A stretch of 64,000 bases of DNA from JAGNGI01 sp035448825 (GTDB taxonomy: Bacteria; Fidelibacterota; UBA2242): contig DAOTJS010000003.1 of assembly GCA_035448825.1 (NCBI GenBank), positions 62,001 through 126,000 of the forward strand, in the 5' to 3' direction. Below, in pieces: positions 52,100 to 61,344 of this stretch; position 1 is the stretch's first letter, and every line of letters begins with the position of its first letter. The notes beneath the pieces are model-generated. The model searched no databases, had not been told where the DNA came from, and was given only the letters and a program-made list of their open reading frames with translations. The position numbers were made by a program, and so were the translations under genes.

Positions 52100-54540
52100 C
52101 ACAGTAGATCGAGTGGATCAATATCAATTGTGATCCGAGCTTGCCGACTTAGTTCTCGATACTCCCGGGAATTCAAAAAATTGCTCAATAGCTGGTGGAG
52201 GATTCTTCCGTTAGGGTCTTTTTCACGACGGGATTTCAAGATTATTTGATAGCGGTAGCGATTTAACAAGCGGGCTAAAGGCGCCACCGCTGGTCCCAGC
52301 AATTCAATTTTACCACGGCGAGCATTCAGGAAGTCAGCAACAGCTCCCGCGGTCGTGGCGGCGCGTTGATTATTCAAATCGGAAACCTGGATGAGAGCCA
52401 TTCGGCTAAAAGGCGGGTAATTGAGCGGATTGCGCTCATTAAGTTCAAAATTGGAAAAGCCAGCTAAATTCTGCTGAAGTGCGCACCGAATCGTAAAATC
52501 CTGCGGATTGTAGGTCTGGATGATTATTTCGCCCTGAATGTCGCCCCGACCGGCCCGCCCCGAAACCTGATAAAGCAATTGAAAAACTCGCTCGCGCGCC
52601 CGGAAGTCTGGCAGGTAAAGCCCAAGATCGGCATTGATTACCCCTACCAGCGTCACATTAGGGAAATCCAGCCCTTTGGCAATCATCTGAGTCCCGATCA
52701 AAAGCTGAATTTGACCTTCCTCAAATTGCTTTAAAACCCGGGGCGCTCGCTCTCTAATTCGACTGGCATCTAAATCCAACCGTTCATAACGGCAGTCCGG
52801 AAAAGCCGTTTTTAGATAATATTCGACTTTCTGAGTGCCTACGCCGGGATAGAGAAAGTTACTACCTTTACAGCGCGGACAAACTGCTGGCGGCGTTTCA
52901 TGCAAATTACAATAATGGCAAATTAACGTCGCGGATTTTTTATGATAGGTCATAGCTATATCACAATTACGACATTCCGGAACCCAGCCGCAATCCGGAC
53001 ACAACAAGACCGGTGAATAACCCCGCCGATTCTGGAGCAGAAGCACTTGCTGACCGTTCGCCAGTCGGTCATTAATCTTGGCTGTCAGCAAACGTGAAAA
53101 TGGATTCTGGACATCACCGGTTTCCTGAATTTCCGCTTTCATATCAACCACTTGGATTACAGCAGTCGGAGCCTTGGAATAGCGGCGGGGCAAAGTCAGT
53201 TTGTTCAATTTACCGGTAATGGCATTGTATTGACTTTCGAGGCTGGGAGTAGCCGAACCCAGCACGATAGTCGCCTGGCTTTCTACCCCGCGCAACAAAG
53301 CCGCATCGCGAGCATGATAGCGCGGTTCGGGACTTTTTTGCTTAAATGAATTATCTTGCTCTTCATCAACGATAATCAGCCCAAGATTGGGCAGAGGCAT
53401 AAAAATGGCACTGCGCGCGCCAATAACTATTGGAAATTCGCCGCGCAAAACCGCACCCCAGATCGCACTGCGCTGAGCTTGAGTCAGTCGGCTGTGCCAG
53501 ATTGCAATCTGATCCTGGAATTCCCCGCGAAAACGGGCGGCAAGGTGCGTTGTCAAAGTTATTTCCGGTACCAAAACCAAAGCCGTGCGCCCTTGAGCTA
53601 AGGTTTCCCGAATTGCCTCCAGGTAGATTTCGGTCTTACCGCTACCGGTTACGCCTTCCAGTAAAAAGGCGTTATATTTAACACTTTTGATCGAATCGGA
53701 GATTTTCTGAAAAACTTGGTACTGATCTTCGGTGAGAGTAATCGTCTTACGCCGCTCACCGAATTCATTCCACAAATCCGACAGAGTTCGGTCGGTGGTA
53801 TCAATCGCAATTAGTTCTTTGCGGGCTAAGGCATTCAAAGCCGCTGGTGAAAAATGCCGCAAATCCCCGCTTTTCAGTGGTTCCCCGGCGGTCTGCAAAG
53901 CGTTCAGGATTTCCGCTTGCCGCGGGGCTTTACGTGCAATCGCGCTCCAGGTTTCTTCGTCAGTGTTCAATAATCTTACACTTTTTTCGATATGTCCCTG
54001 GTATTTTAAGGGCTTAAATTCCGCCAGTTCGGAGATAAAACCTTCTTTTTTTAACGCCATCAATCCTTTTTGCAGATAAGTTGTCTCGAATTTGCGTTTG
54101 AGCTGGCTGTATTTTACCTCACGCCGTTCAGCGATATAAGTAAAAAGATCGGCATATTTAGTCGGCTCGGTACCTTCAAAGCTACTTGCTCTTAATGTGC
54201 GGGTTTTAATAAAGCGATATTCCGGGGGAATAGCCGTCGCTAGAACCCGACCGAAAGGGGTGAGGTAATAGTCGGCTATTTTCTTCAAAAAGGTCAGCAA
54301 TTCCGGGGGAAAAATCGGCTGTTGGTCAATGATTTCCTGAATTTCGCGAATCTTCAAATTGGCGGGCACTACCGGGTTCAGATTAATTATAAAACCGATC
54401 GCCGAGCTGGATTTAAGTGGTGCTACCACCCGCTGACCGGGAGCGAGGGTTCCGTCATATTCGCTTGGCACTGCATAAGTGAAACTCTTCTCGAGAGTGG
54501 CTGGAAAAATGACATCAACATATTGAACTTTGGCAGACAT
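52099..54540 (-). CDS. priA: primosomal replication protein N' (PriA helicase)
   Basis: 813 residues. N-terminal DNA-binding domain, then DEXH helicase: LLEGVTGSGKTEIYLEAI (Walker A), IIVDEEQDNSFKQ (DEEQ-type box), GSATPSLES. The zinc-binding insert is CPDCGWVPECRNCD, then CHYCNLHETPPAVCPRCKG. Motifs V and VI are GTQMIAKGLDFPNVTLVG and QVSGRAGRGD. It restarts stalled replication forks. Downstream of rplI in the same operon. Confidence 0.96.
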   Translation of the reverse strand: MSAKVQYVDVIFPATLEKSFTYAVPSEYDGTLAPGQRVVAPLKSSSAIGFIINLNPVVPANLKIREIQEIIDQQPIFPPELLTFLKKIADYYLTPFGRVLATAIPPEYRFIKTRTLRASSFEGTEPTKYADLFTYIAERREVKYSQLKRKFETTYLQKGLMALKKEGFISELAEFKPLKYQGHIEKSVRLLNTDEETWSAIARKAPRQAEILNALQTAGEPLKSGDLRHFSPAALNALARKELIAIDTTDRTLSDLWNEFGERRKTITLTEDQYQVFQKISDSIKSVKYNAFLLEGVTGSGKTEIYLEAIRETLAQGRTALVLVPEITLTTHLAARFRGEFQDQIAIWHSRLTQAQRSAIWGAVLRGEFPIVIGARSAIFMPLPNLGLIIVDEEQDNSFKQKSPEPRYHARDAALLRGVESQATIVLGSATPSLESQYNAITGKLNKLTLPRRYSKAPTAVIQVVDMKAEIQETGDVQNPFSRLLTAKINDRLANGQQVLLLQNRRGYSPVLLCPDCGWVPECRNCDIAMTYHKKSATLICHYCNLHETPPAVCPRCKGSNFLYPGVGTQKVEYYLKTAFPDCRYERLDLDASRIRERAPRVLKQFEEGQIQLLIGTQMIAKGLDFPNVTLVGVINADLGLYLPDFRARERVFQLLYQVSGRAGRGDIQGEIIIQTYNPQDFTIRCALQQNLAGFSNFELNERNPLNYPPFSRMALIQVSDLNNQRAATTAGAVADFLNARRGKIELLGPAVAPLARLLNRYRYQIILKSRREKDPNGRILHQLLSNFLNSREYRELSRQARITIDIDPLDLL

Positions 54541-54635
54541 AATTTTTAGGCTAAAGGTTATCCAAAAGAAATATAAAAGACAAGACTAAACCGAAGCGGT
54601 TCGGTCTTTGAAGTAAAAAATATTTGAAAAATATA

Positions 54636-55079
54636 TCAGGCTTTGATCACCCAGAGCTTGACCTTAGCGGTCACATCCTGGAAGATTTTGATAGGAATAT
54701 CGAAAATGCCAAGAGCTTTGATCGGCTCTTCGAGTTGAATATCTCTCTTGTCAATTTCATAGCCCTTTTCCTGCAATTGCTCGGCAATCATCTGGGAAGT
54801 GACGGCGCCGAAGACTCGATCTTCTTCGCCGACCTGAACCGGAATCGTAAGCGACAGGGAGTTGAGTTTCTCCGCCAGCTCGCGGGCTTTCTGGAGAGCT
54901 TTATTTTGGCGTAATTCTTTGAGGCGGAGTTGTTCCTGCATTTGTTTCAAACCGGCGCTATTAGCAACCAGTGCAATGCCTTGCGGAATGAGGTAATTGC
55001 GGGCGTAGCCGTTTTTAACTTCAACGGTATCCCCGATCTTGCCCAGATTTTCATGATCTTTGATTAAAATAACGCGCAC
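54636..55079 (-). CDS. rplI: 50S ribosomal protein bL9
   Basis: 147 residues, full length. N-terminal domain MRVILIKDHENLGKIGDTVE and KNGYARNYLIPQGIAL, the L9 signature, then the connecting helix and the C-terminal domain ending TAKVKLWVIKA. Follows rpsR by 22 bp. Confidence 0.97.
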   Translation of the reverse strand: MRVILIKDHENLGKIGDTVEVKNGYARNYLIPQGIALVANSAGLKQMQEQLRLKELRQNKALQKARELAEKLNSLSLTIPVQVGEEDRVFGAVTSQMIAEQLQEKGYEIDKRDIQLEEPIKALGIFDIPIKIFQDVTAKVKLWVIKA

Positions 55080-55101
55080 GAATGCCTCCTATTACTCGAA
55101 A

Positions 55102-55338
55102 TTATTTATAATTTTGGGTTACATCGTAGGTATAGGGCAGTAAAGCGATATTGCGCGCTCGTTTAATCGCTTTCGTCAATTCACGCTGATGCCGGGCACA
55201 GGTGCCAGTGATACGACTGGGAATAATTTTCCCCTGCTCGGTTACGAACCTTCTCAATACCTTGTAATTTTTATAGTCAATCTTCTCTTCGGGATTTTCG
55301 CAAAATTTGCAGATTTTGCGTTTGCTCAATAATACCAT
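55102..55338 (-). CDS. rpsR: 30S ribosomal protein bS18, zinc-binding form
   Basis: 78 residues. Core IDYKNYKVLRRFVTEQGKI and SRITGTCARHQRELTKAIKR. CKFC and CARH supply the C+ zinc site. Sits between rpsF and rplI as usual, but no ssb gene separates it from rpsF. Confidence 0.97.
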   Translation of the reverse strand: MVLLSKRKICKFCENPEEKIDYKNYKVLRRFVTEQGKIIPSRITGTCARHQRELTKAIKRARNIALLPYTYDVTQNYK

Positions 55339-55372
55339 ATGTTTTTTCCTTTCTTTTTAAAACATCCAGCCG

Positions 55373-55723
55373 TCACTCATTAATAGTTTCGCTCACCGGC
55401 TGGTCAGTCGGTTGAGTGGTTTTAGGACTTGGTTTTTCGTCCAGTCCAACTGTCATAAAAGCCAGAATGCCCTGATTCAAACGGAACCAGCTTTCCAGCT
55501 CCTTGACTAGCTCAACGTTTTCGGTTTCAAATTGAACCAGCACATACGAACCGTAACGATGTTTCTGGATGGGATAAGCCAGACGACGCTTGCCCCAATC
55601 TTCCAGATTTAAAATATTACCACTTAAACGCTCGATTTCGGCTTTGACAGTCTGGATCAATTGCGTGAATTTTTCCTGTTCGATATTGGGATTTACGATA
55701 AATAAATTTTCATAGTACCTCAA
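55373..55723 (-). CDS. rpsF: 30S ribosomal protein bS6
   Basis: 116 residues. MRYYENLFIVNPNIEQEK, LEDWGKRRLAYPIQKHRYG and LNQGILAFMTV are standard S6 features; the C-terminal tail is short and acidic-polar. Starts 11 bp after pth. Confidence 0.97.
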   Translation of the reverse strand: MRYYENLFIVNPNIEQEKFTQLIQTVKAEIERLSGNILNLEDWGKRRLAYPIQKHRYGSYVLVQFETENVELVKELESWFRLNQGILAFMTVGLDEKPSPKTTQPTDQPVSETINE

Positions 55724-55734
55724 GTCCGAACTCC

Positions 55735-56376
55735 TTATGTTAATATGATTGGTTTGTTAATTGCATTGGTTTGAATTACCTCTTGCGGGCGAGCAGCGCG
55801 CAAATCGCGGCGGTTGAAATGTTCCATTGCTGGTCGGATGCCACTTTCCAGAACGATCAAGATGCACTCGTAGCTCTCTGCCAGAACAGCTTCAACCAGT
55901 TCTTTCTCCGCAGGACGGAAATCAGTCAGGACAAAATCCTCTGACGGGACGCCTTCATCTTGCGGACCGATTCCCAGTCGCAGGCGGGCAAATTGGTTGG
56001 TGGCGAGGGTCTCGATAATAGAACGCATCCCGCGGTGGCCACCGGCTGAGCCTTTCTCGCGCAATCGGATTTTACCAAGCGGTAAATCAATGTCGTCATA
56101 AACTATCAGAATTTCATCAGTCTGCAGATTGAATTGGTTCAGAATCTGCCGAACAGCCAGCCCGCTGTTATTCATAAAAGTAGTGTTTTTGCAAAGATAG
56201 ACTGTCCGGTCAGGGATTGAAGTCGTAGCGAATGAAAAAGCACTTTTGTCTCGACCTGGTTTAAATGTCAAGTTAAATCGCTCGGCAATATAATCAAGAC
56301 CCATGTGGCCAAAATTATGACGGTTGTGCTGATATTTTTTCCCGGGATTTCCCAAACCGATGACTGCCCTGATCAT
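55735..56376 (-). CDS. pth: peptidyl-tRNA hydrolase
   Basis: 213 residues from MIRAVIGLGNPGKKY (56376); a longer reading would run into rplY. Catalytic His20 lies in HNRHNFGH, Asn68-type site in TFMNNSGLAVRQ, and VYDDIDLPLGKIRLREKGSA plus GGHRGMRSI are family motifs. It frees peptide from stalled peptidyl-tRNA. Next to rplY, a common pairing. Confidence 0.96.
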   Translation of the reverse strand: MIRAVIGLGNPGKKYQHNRHNFGHMGLDYIAERFNLTFKPGRDKSAFSFATTSIPDRTVYLCKNTTFMNNSGLAVRQILNQFNLQTDEILIVYDDIDLPLGKIRLREKGSAGGHRGMRSIIETLATNQFARLRLGIGPQDEGVPSEDFVLTDFRPAEKELVEAVLAESYECILIVLESGIRPAMEHFNRRDLRAARPQEVIQTNAINKPIILT

Positions 56377-56401
56377 TTTAAGCTGTTTATTGAATTGGTC
56401 A

Positions 56402-57061
56402 TTATTTCTCAGCTTTACCTTTGGTTTCTTTGACTTCCTTAGTTTCAGCTGTTTCCTCGGCTTCAGCTTCTTCGGCACCTTCCTCTTTAACGGCTTCCTC
56501 TTCGACTTTCGTACCGGTCGGCAGAACTACTGAGACGATCGAAGTTGTCGCCGGAGTCAGGATTTCAACACCCTCAATTTTAATACTACTGACGTTGATC
56601 GAATCTCCAAGGTTCAAATTGGTTACTTCAACCGTAATTTTATCGGGGATTTGAGAAGCTTTACATTTAACCTCCAATTCCCATAGATGTTGCTCCAAAA
56701 TTCCACCGAAAGTTTTTACACCGACGGCAATACCGGCGACGTTAATCGGGATGCTGACGGTCACCATCTCCTCCAGGCTGACGCCCATAAAATCGGCATG
56801 AATGATCTCTTCACTGATTGGATCAAATTGAACATCGCGTACAATACATTTGTGGCTTTTTTTATTGATGTCAAGGTCATAAATACGAGCGCTGGAACGG
56901 AGAGCCGCCTTTAGTTCTTTCAAATTCAGAGAAAGGGAAACTGGTTTTTCAGTGTGATGGTAATAAACTGCCGGAACCAGACCTGCCCGACGCAAGCGTT
57001 TGGTAGCGCCTTTCTGTAAATCGGTGCGCAACTCTGCATTCAATTTGTAATAGTCAACCAT
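56402..57061 (-). CDS. rplY: 50S ribosomal protein bL25, CTC form
   Basis: 219 residues. L25 core (LRRAGLVPAVYYHHTEKPVS, VRDVQFDPISEEIIHADF) plus the C-terminal beta domain (VSIPINVAGIAVGVKTFGG) of the CTC form, and an acidic Glu/Lys-rich tail of about 35 residues. Binds 5S rRNA. Between prs and pth, as in many bacteria. Confidence 0.95.
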   Translation of the reverse strand: MVDYYKLNAELRTDLQKGATKRLRRAGLVPAVYYHHTEKPVSLSLNLKELKAALRSSARIYDLDINKKSHKCIVRDVQFDPISEEIIHADFMGVSLEEMVTVSIPINVAGIAVGVKTFGGILEQHLWELEVKCKASQIPDKITVEVTNLNLGDSINVSSIKIEGVEILTPATTSIVSVVLPTGTKVEEEAVKEEGAEEAEAEETAETKEVKETKGKAEK

Positions 57062-57077
57062 CTAAAAACTCCTATAT

Positions 57078-58025
57078 TTATAATTCAAAAAGGGAACTAA
57101 TTGATTCTTCGTTATGAATTCTCTTGATTGCTTCGGCCAGCATCGGCGCGGCAGACAGAATTTGCAATTTCGCAAAATGTTTTTCTTCCGGAATCGCTAC
57201 CGAATCGGTGACAATGACGCGATCAATAGGTGAGTCACTCAAGCGTTTGACGCAATCGCCGGAAAAAAGACCATGCGTAGCAACGATGGTGATTGTTTCC
57301 GTTTTATGCTCTTTAAGTAACGCGGCGGCTTCGGTGACACTGCCTCCGGTATCAATCATATCGTCAATTATTAACGCATGCTTCATATCGCTTTTACCGA
57401 TTACATTCATAACTTCCGACATATTCGGTTTTGGGCGGCGCTTATCAATGATAGTTAGAGGCAAACCGAGGATTTTGGCATAAGAACGGGCGACTTTAAT
57501 CCCGCCTACATCAGGAGTGACGATCGAAAAATCACGTTTGCCGACCAGCTTCCGTAAGGGCTCGAGGAAAATTGGCTTGGCATACAGATGATCGAAGGGA
57601 ATATTGACAAAACCTTGAATCTGGGTCGAATGTAAATCCATAGCCATAATCCGGTTAGCTCCGGCGGCGACGATCGTATCCAAAATCAAACGCGCCGAAA
57701 TCGGTACCCGCGGCTGGTCCTTGCGATCCTGCCGGGCATAACCATAATAGGGTAAAACAACCGTTATTCGTCCGGCAGAAGCGCGGCGGGCGGCGTCAAT
57801 AATCAGTAGAAGTTCCAAAATATTTTCAGCTGGTGGGTTAGTAGATTGAATGATGAAAACATCTTTCCCACGGACATTGTCTTCTAACTTGACGGTGATT
57901 TCACCGTCGCTGAAATTGCCAATTTTAATTGCGCCAGGGTTTAACCCGAGAATTTCATTGATTCGGCGACCCAATTGGGGATTGGACCTTCCCCAAAAAA
58001 TAATTGCATCATTTTTCATTTTCAT
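57078..58025 (-). CDS. prs: ribose-phosphate pyrophosphokinase
   Basis: 315 residues; makes PRPP from ribose 5-phosphate and ATP. SFSDGEITVKLEDNVRG-type loop (here NFSDGEITVKLEDNVRGKD), PYYGYARQDRKDQPR, TIDKRRPKPN-like segment and the PRPP loop LIIDDMIDTGGSVTEAA are all present. Located 16 bp after tRNA-Gln on the same strand. Confidence 0.96.
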   Translation of the reverse strand: MKMKNDAIIFWGRSNPQLGRRINEILGLNPGAIKIGNFSDGEITVKLEDNVRGKDVFIIQSTNPPAENILELLLIIDAARRASAGRITVVLPYYGYARQDRKDQPRVPISARLILDTIVAAGANRIMAMDLHSTQIQGFVNIPFDHLYAKPIFLEPLRKLVGKRDFSIVTPDVGGIKVARSYAKILGLPLTIIDKRRPKPNMSEVMNVIGKSDMKHALIIDDMIDTGGSVTEAAALLKEHKTETITIVATHGLFSGDCVKRLSDSPIDRVIVTDSVAIPEEKHFAKLQILSAAPMLAEAIKRIHNEESISSLFEL

Positions 58026-58041
58026 GCTCTTAAAAAACTTG

Positions 58042-58112
58042 CTCGGGGACCAGGATTCGAACCTAGATTAACGACTCCAAAGGCCGTGGTCCTGCCATTG
58101 GACGATCCCCGA
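58042..58112 (-). tRNA. tRNA-Gln (anticodon TTG)
   Basis: Folds as a complete cloverleaf: acceptor TCGGGGA/TCCCCGA, D arm GTCC...GGAC with AATGGC loop, anticodon stem ACGGC/GTCGT with loop CTTTGGA (TTG reads CAA), T arm CTAGG-TTCGAAT-CCTGG, discriminator G. CCA is not encoded. Just upstream of prs. Confidence 0.95.
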
Positions 58113-58386
58113 ATGGTTTAGGTTGTTTTTCAAGTGGGAGGAGTGAACTATCTGTGCGTGGTAATTTACCGACATTATATTGCGGCGGCCACTATCTCTG
58201 TTGGCAAAGATTCCATACACAGTCGAGCGTTCCCGACGAGCCGATTACACTTCAGCTCCCGGATATGCTGGAAAAACAACAGATTCTCTAATTATTTCAA
58301 ACAGCCAACATCTTATTTCAAAAGAGGAATGAATTTAGATAATTGTATTCTTTTTAGCAAAAAAATTGTCGGGAAAATCAATAACA

Positions 58387-58460
58387 AAAAACCTTCAGAA
58401 GGTTTTATACATTATTTTCTCCTATTCGCAGTGCTTCGATTTAACCTTCTGAAGGTTTAG
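58387..58460. repeat. AACCTTCAGAAGGTT repeat, left copy
   Basis: A 46-bp stretch starting AAAAACCTTCAGAAGGTTTT and ending CTATTCGCAGT is identical to 60351-60396. Another AACCTTCTGAAGGTT palindrome closes the unit. The two copies flank the FG-GAP gene. Confidence 0.85.
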
Positions 58461-58462
58461 AA

Positions 58463-58482
58463 CTATGTTCAATTGAACATAG
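58463..58482. repeat. perfect 20-bp palindrome
   Basis: CTATGTTCAATTGAACATAG reads the same on both strands. Could be a regulator site or part of the neighbouring repeat. Confidence 0.7.
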
Positions 58483-58486
58483 CTTA

Positions 58487-58523
58487 CCCCGTATATTAGC
58501 GACATCTAATATACGGGGTTTTT
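58487..58523 (+). terminator. strong hairpin with T-run
   Basis: CCCCGTATATTAG, loop CGACAT, CTAATATACGGGG, then TTTTT on the plus strand: a perfect 13-base stem. On the minus strand it follows the FG-GAP gene but lacks a T-run there. No plus-strand gene lies upstream. Confidence 0.7.
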
Positions 58524-58549
58524 AAATAAATCTATTCATAATCTACTCC

Positions 58550-60112
58550 CTATTTTAAATATACCAATTTCCTGGTTTGTATCAACTTTGGAACCTTGTT
58601 CGAAGCAGAACTCAGATTATAGAAATATATTCCACTCGAAACGGGTTGATGATACTGATCAGTACCATCCCATTCTACCAAGTGATAGCCGGATGTTTGT
58701 TTTTCATTCGCCAATATTTTAATTTCCTAACCTACCACGTTATGAATAGAGAGACTGATATAAGCATCAAAAGGTAAATAGTACTTTATTTGAGTATGAG
58801 CATTGAATGGATTGGGATAGTTCTGGTACAGTTTGAAGTCTTCTATGGTAGTTTTAGGTTCCGAAGTAATATCCTGCCATTCCCCAAAAGTATATAAACA
58901 TACTTTTCCTCTACCATTTAACCCCGGTCCCCCTATTAGTAATTCTTGTTGACCATCATTATTAATATCTCCGATACTGGCTATTGAGTGTCCAAGAAAA
59001 TAATTAGAAGGACTTTGAATTAGATAATCGGCAACTGTGTCAATTTCGTTTCCTCCAAAATAGATTAAAGCACCAGATCCTGATAATCCTATAATAATAT
59101 CATTAACTGAATCATTATTTATATCAACTGGATTGGAAATGCAACAGATTGCCCTATTATATCTAATAAATCCAAAAGGTAACAATTCTTCAATGTTTCT
59201 ATCTGAAAATATTCTTATATATTCAGGTGATAGAACGGCATATTCATTAATTGTATCTCCCGTAATATCCCCAAGATTTCCAACGTAACGCCCAAAATCA
59301 GTTGTCGTTGTGTCAAACTCATATATTGTCTCGAAATTAGTACCGATAGAATCGCCTCCATACATCAAATATGTTTTCCCGTATGTTTCGTATGTACTTT
59401 GATAATCAGTGCCTATAAGCATATCATCATAACCGTCAGAATTAATATCTCCAATTCCACAAATGGCTTTACCGATAAAATCAGCTATTCCTCCTATTAG
59501 TGCCACATCATCCTCAGCATCTATATTCTGCCCACCATAGTATATAACGACAAAACCCCTTGTCGTATGCTCAGCTGGGGCTCCTACCACTAAATCATCC
59601 ACTCCATCACCATTTACATCACCACCATTTACAACCTTCCAACCAAAAAAATACCTATAGCCTTTGCAATCAATTATCAAATCAGGGGTAGTATCAAAAT
59701 CTTTTCCACCCCAGAAAAGGTAAACGCTGCCTGCAACATATTCGTATTCGGAATTACAATAGTCAGCAACTACCAGATCAGAAATACCATCATTATTAAA
59801 ATCACCTGAAGTAATGGAATTGCCAAATCCACAGGAATTCTCAACAGTTATATGATAATCCGGAATTGTATCTATTATTTCACCCCCTAAATATATATCT
59901 ACATAACAGCCTGCTACTAAGTCTCCACTAGCCCCAATGGCAAAGTCTTTATAACCATCGTCATTTATATCACCGATTCCTTGAACTTCCATATAAGAGT
60001 CGTGGTCATTAAGACCAGTCATTGTGCCAATCAGGTGAAAACCGACCTCTGCCTGTGCTATAATTGTAAGAGTTAAAAGAATTACAAAAGATTTAATAAA
60101 TCTGGATTGCAT
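58550..60112 (-). pseudogene. secreted FG-GAP repeat protein with interrupted type A sorting domain
   Basis: Open reading to a TAG at 58727-58729 (461 residues), then the same frame continues for 58 codons to a second TAG at 58550-58552. A signal peptide (ILLTLTIIAQAE) precedes about six FG-GAP/integrin-alpha-type blades with calcium motifs (GDINDDGYKDFAIG, GDFNNDGISDLVVA, GDVNGDGVDDLVVG, GDINNDGQQELLIGG). The sorting module begins QNYPNPFNAHTQIKYYLP. After the stop it goes on EIKILANEKQTSGYHLVEW, SSGIYFYNL and TRKLVYLK, exactly what the module needs. So one nonsense codon, probably replacing Arg in GREI, breaks the signal. The truncated product might be exported to the periplasm but not sorted. 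Confidence 0.82.
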
Positions 60113-60553
60113 AATTCTCCCTATTTTTTCGGTTCAAATAGTACTACCCTCCGTTTACTTCCACATTTGATCCATCTAGTCTAAGGAAATAAATTAAAAT
60201 AACTCGCTCTGCAATTACTTTATCCATCGTAAACCAATCCCGTTTCTGACATAATTTATACGATGGGGGGGTAAAGTCAATATAAATATTCAAAAATTTT
60301 GCAAAGTATCAGAGCTTAGTATCCACTAGCGATAGCCTGAATATCTGCACAAAAACCTTCAGAAGGTTTTATACATTATTTTCTCCTATTCGCAGTTCTC
60401 TGAACTAACCTTCTGAAGGTTGATATTTATGATTTCTATCTGTTTGCAGTTCTCCGAATCAACCTTCAGAAGGTTGAGAGATTATTTTTCGATATGTTTT
60501 GAGTTGTATTAAAACTTAAATTATCTCCATATTGTCTGTACTTTATAAGAAAT
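60113..60553. other. intergenic region with repeats
   Basis: Divergent spacer between the FG-GAP gene and the PAP2 gene. Holds the right repeat copies (60351-60476). No gene seen. Confidence 0.5.
60351..60476. repeat. AACCTTCAGAAGGTT repeat, right copies
   Basis: 60351-60421 repeats the left unit at 58387, and 60443-60476 adds a third partial unit (GCAGTTCTCCGAATCAACC then TTCAGAAGGTT). Spaced palindromes AACCTTC/GAAGGTT mark each unit. Confidence 0.85.
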
Positions 60554-61333
60554 ATGAAAAAAATGATAGAAAAACTACTCTATATAAGCCTCATCGGTTG
60601 CCTTTTAATCAAGACCGGATTGAATGGCGCCGAACTTGCGCTAAAATTGCCACCGCCTAATCCGGTTACGCAACCACTGCAATACCTGCAATATTATCCA
60701 CCCCATTACTGGAACGGTTGGCAGAAAACTCTGGATTGGAAACCCAATGCGCCGCTTTTTTTCGCCGGGGCAATTTTAATACCGATGTCCTTTTTAGGCG
60801 ATCAACCGATTCAGGAAAATGTAGGCGAGCATAATTTTTTACCTGAGGATATTTCAAGAATCGGCAATATTTATGGTCATCGCTGGGGCAATTACGCCGC
60901 CGCCGTGGCTGTGGGAATCAATGGCGTTATCCGTCATCAGCCCTGGAATAAAACTTTTTCGCAAATCGAATTGTTAGCCACCAGCACTATAACTACGGCT
61001 CTCGTTACCGAAGCGATTAAGTTAGCGACGCATCGGGAGCGTCCGAACGCAGAAAATTATAAATCATTTCCCTCGGGACATTCCTCCAATTCCTTCGCTC
61101 TGGCGGCCGGTCTGAACGGCATTTACGGTTACAAGATGGGCATTCCGGCTTACTTAATGGCATTTTTTGTAGCGTCCACCCGAATTAATGATAATAAACA
61201 TTATCTCTCCGATGTGGTTACCGGTGCATTGATCGGAACCTGGATAGGAACGAGTTTTAGTCGGCAATATCAGATCGAGTGGCAAATTTCAGATGCAGGA
61301 TCACCGGCAATTTCTATTAACATACCATTCTAA
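60554..61333 (+). CDS. PAP2-family phosphatase
   Basis: 259 residues with a signal-anchor N-terminus and several hydrophobic helices. The three acid phosphatase motifs are KLATHRERP, FPSGHSSNSFA (His) and STRINDNKHYLSDVVTG (Arg, His, Asp). It may dephosphorylate undecaprenyl pyrophosphate, phosphatidic acid or lipid A. Eleven bp before the methyltransferase gene. Confidence 0.9.
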   Translation: MKKMIEKLLYISLIGCLLIKTGLNGAELALKLPPPNPVTQPLQYLQYYPPHYWNGWQKTLDWKPNAPLFFAGAILIPMSFLGDQPIQENVGEHNFLPEDISRIGNIYGHRWGNYAAAVAVGINGVIRHQPWNKTFSQIELLATSTITTALVTEAIKLATHRERPNAENYKSFPSGHSSNSFALAAGLNGIYGYKMGIPAYLMAFFVASTRINDNKHYLSDVVTGALIGTWIGTSFSRQYQIEWQISDAGSPAISINIPF

Positions 61334-61344
61334 GGGCACGTTTT

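Larger units (their letters stand above)
58113..58549. other. intergenic region with repeats and hairpins
   Basis: No gene supported. It holds a palindromic repeat copy (58387-58460), a perfect 20-bp palindrome (58463-58482) and a strong hairpin (58487-58518). The promoter of the tRNA-Gln/prs operon should lie near 58115-58180. Confidence 0.55.

Noticed and set aside
56376..56478. Longer pth start giving a Lys-rich N-terminal extension
   Set aside because: It overlaps the rplY coding end in another frame; the Met at 56376 begins exactly at the conserved IGLGNPG core.
58387..60476. Possible CRISPR array from repeated AACCTTCAGAAGGTT units
   Set aside because: There are only a few irregular units around a gene, the spacers are not uniform, and no cas genes are present.
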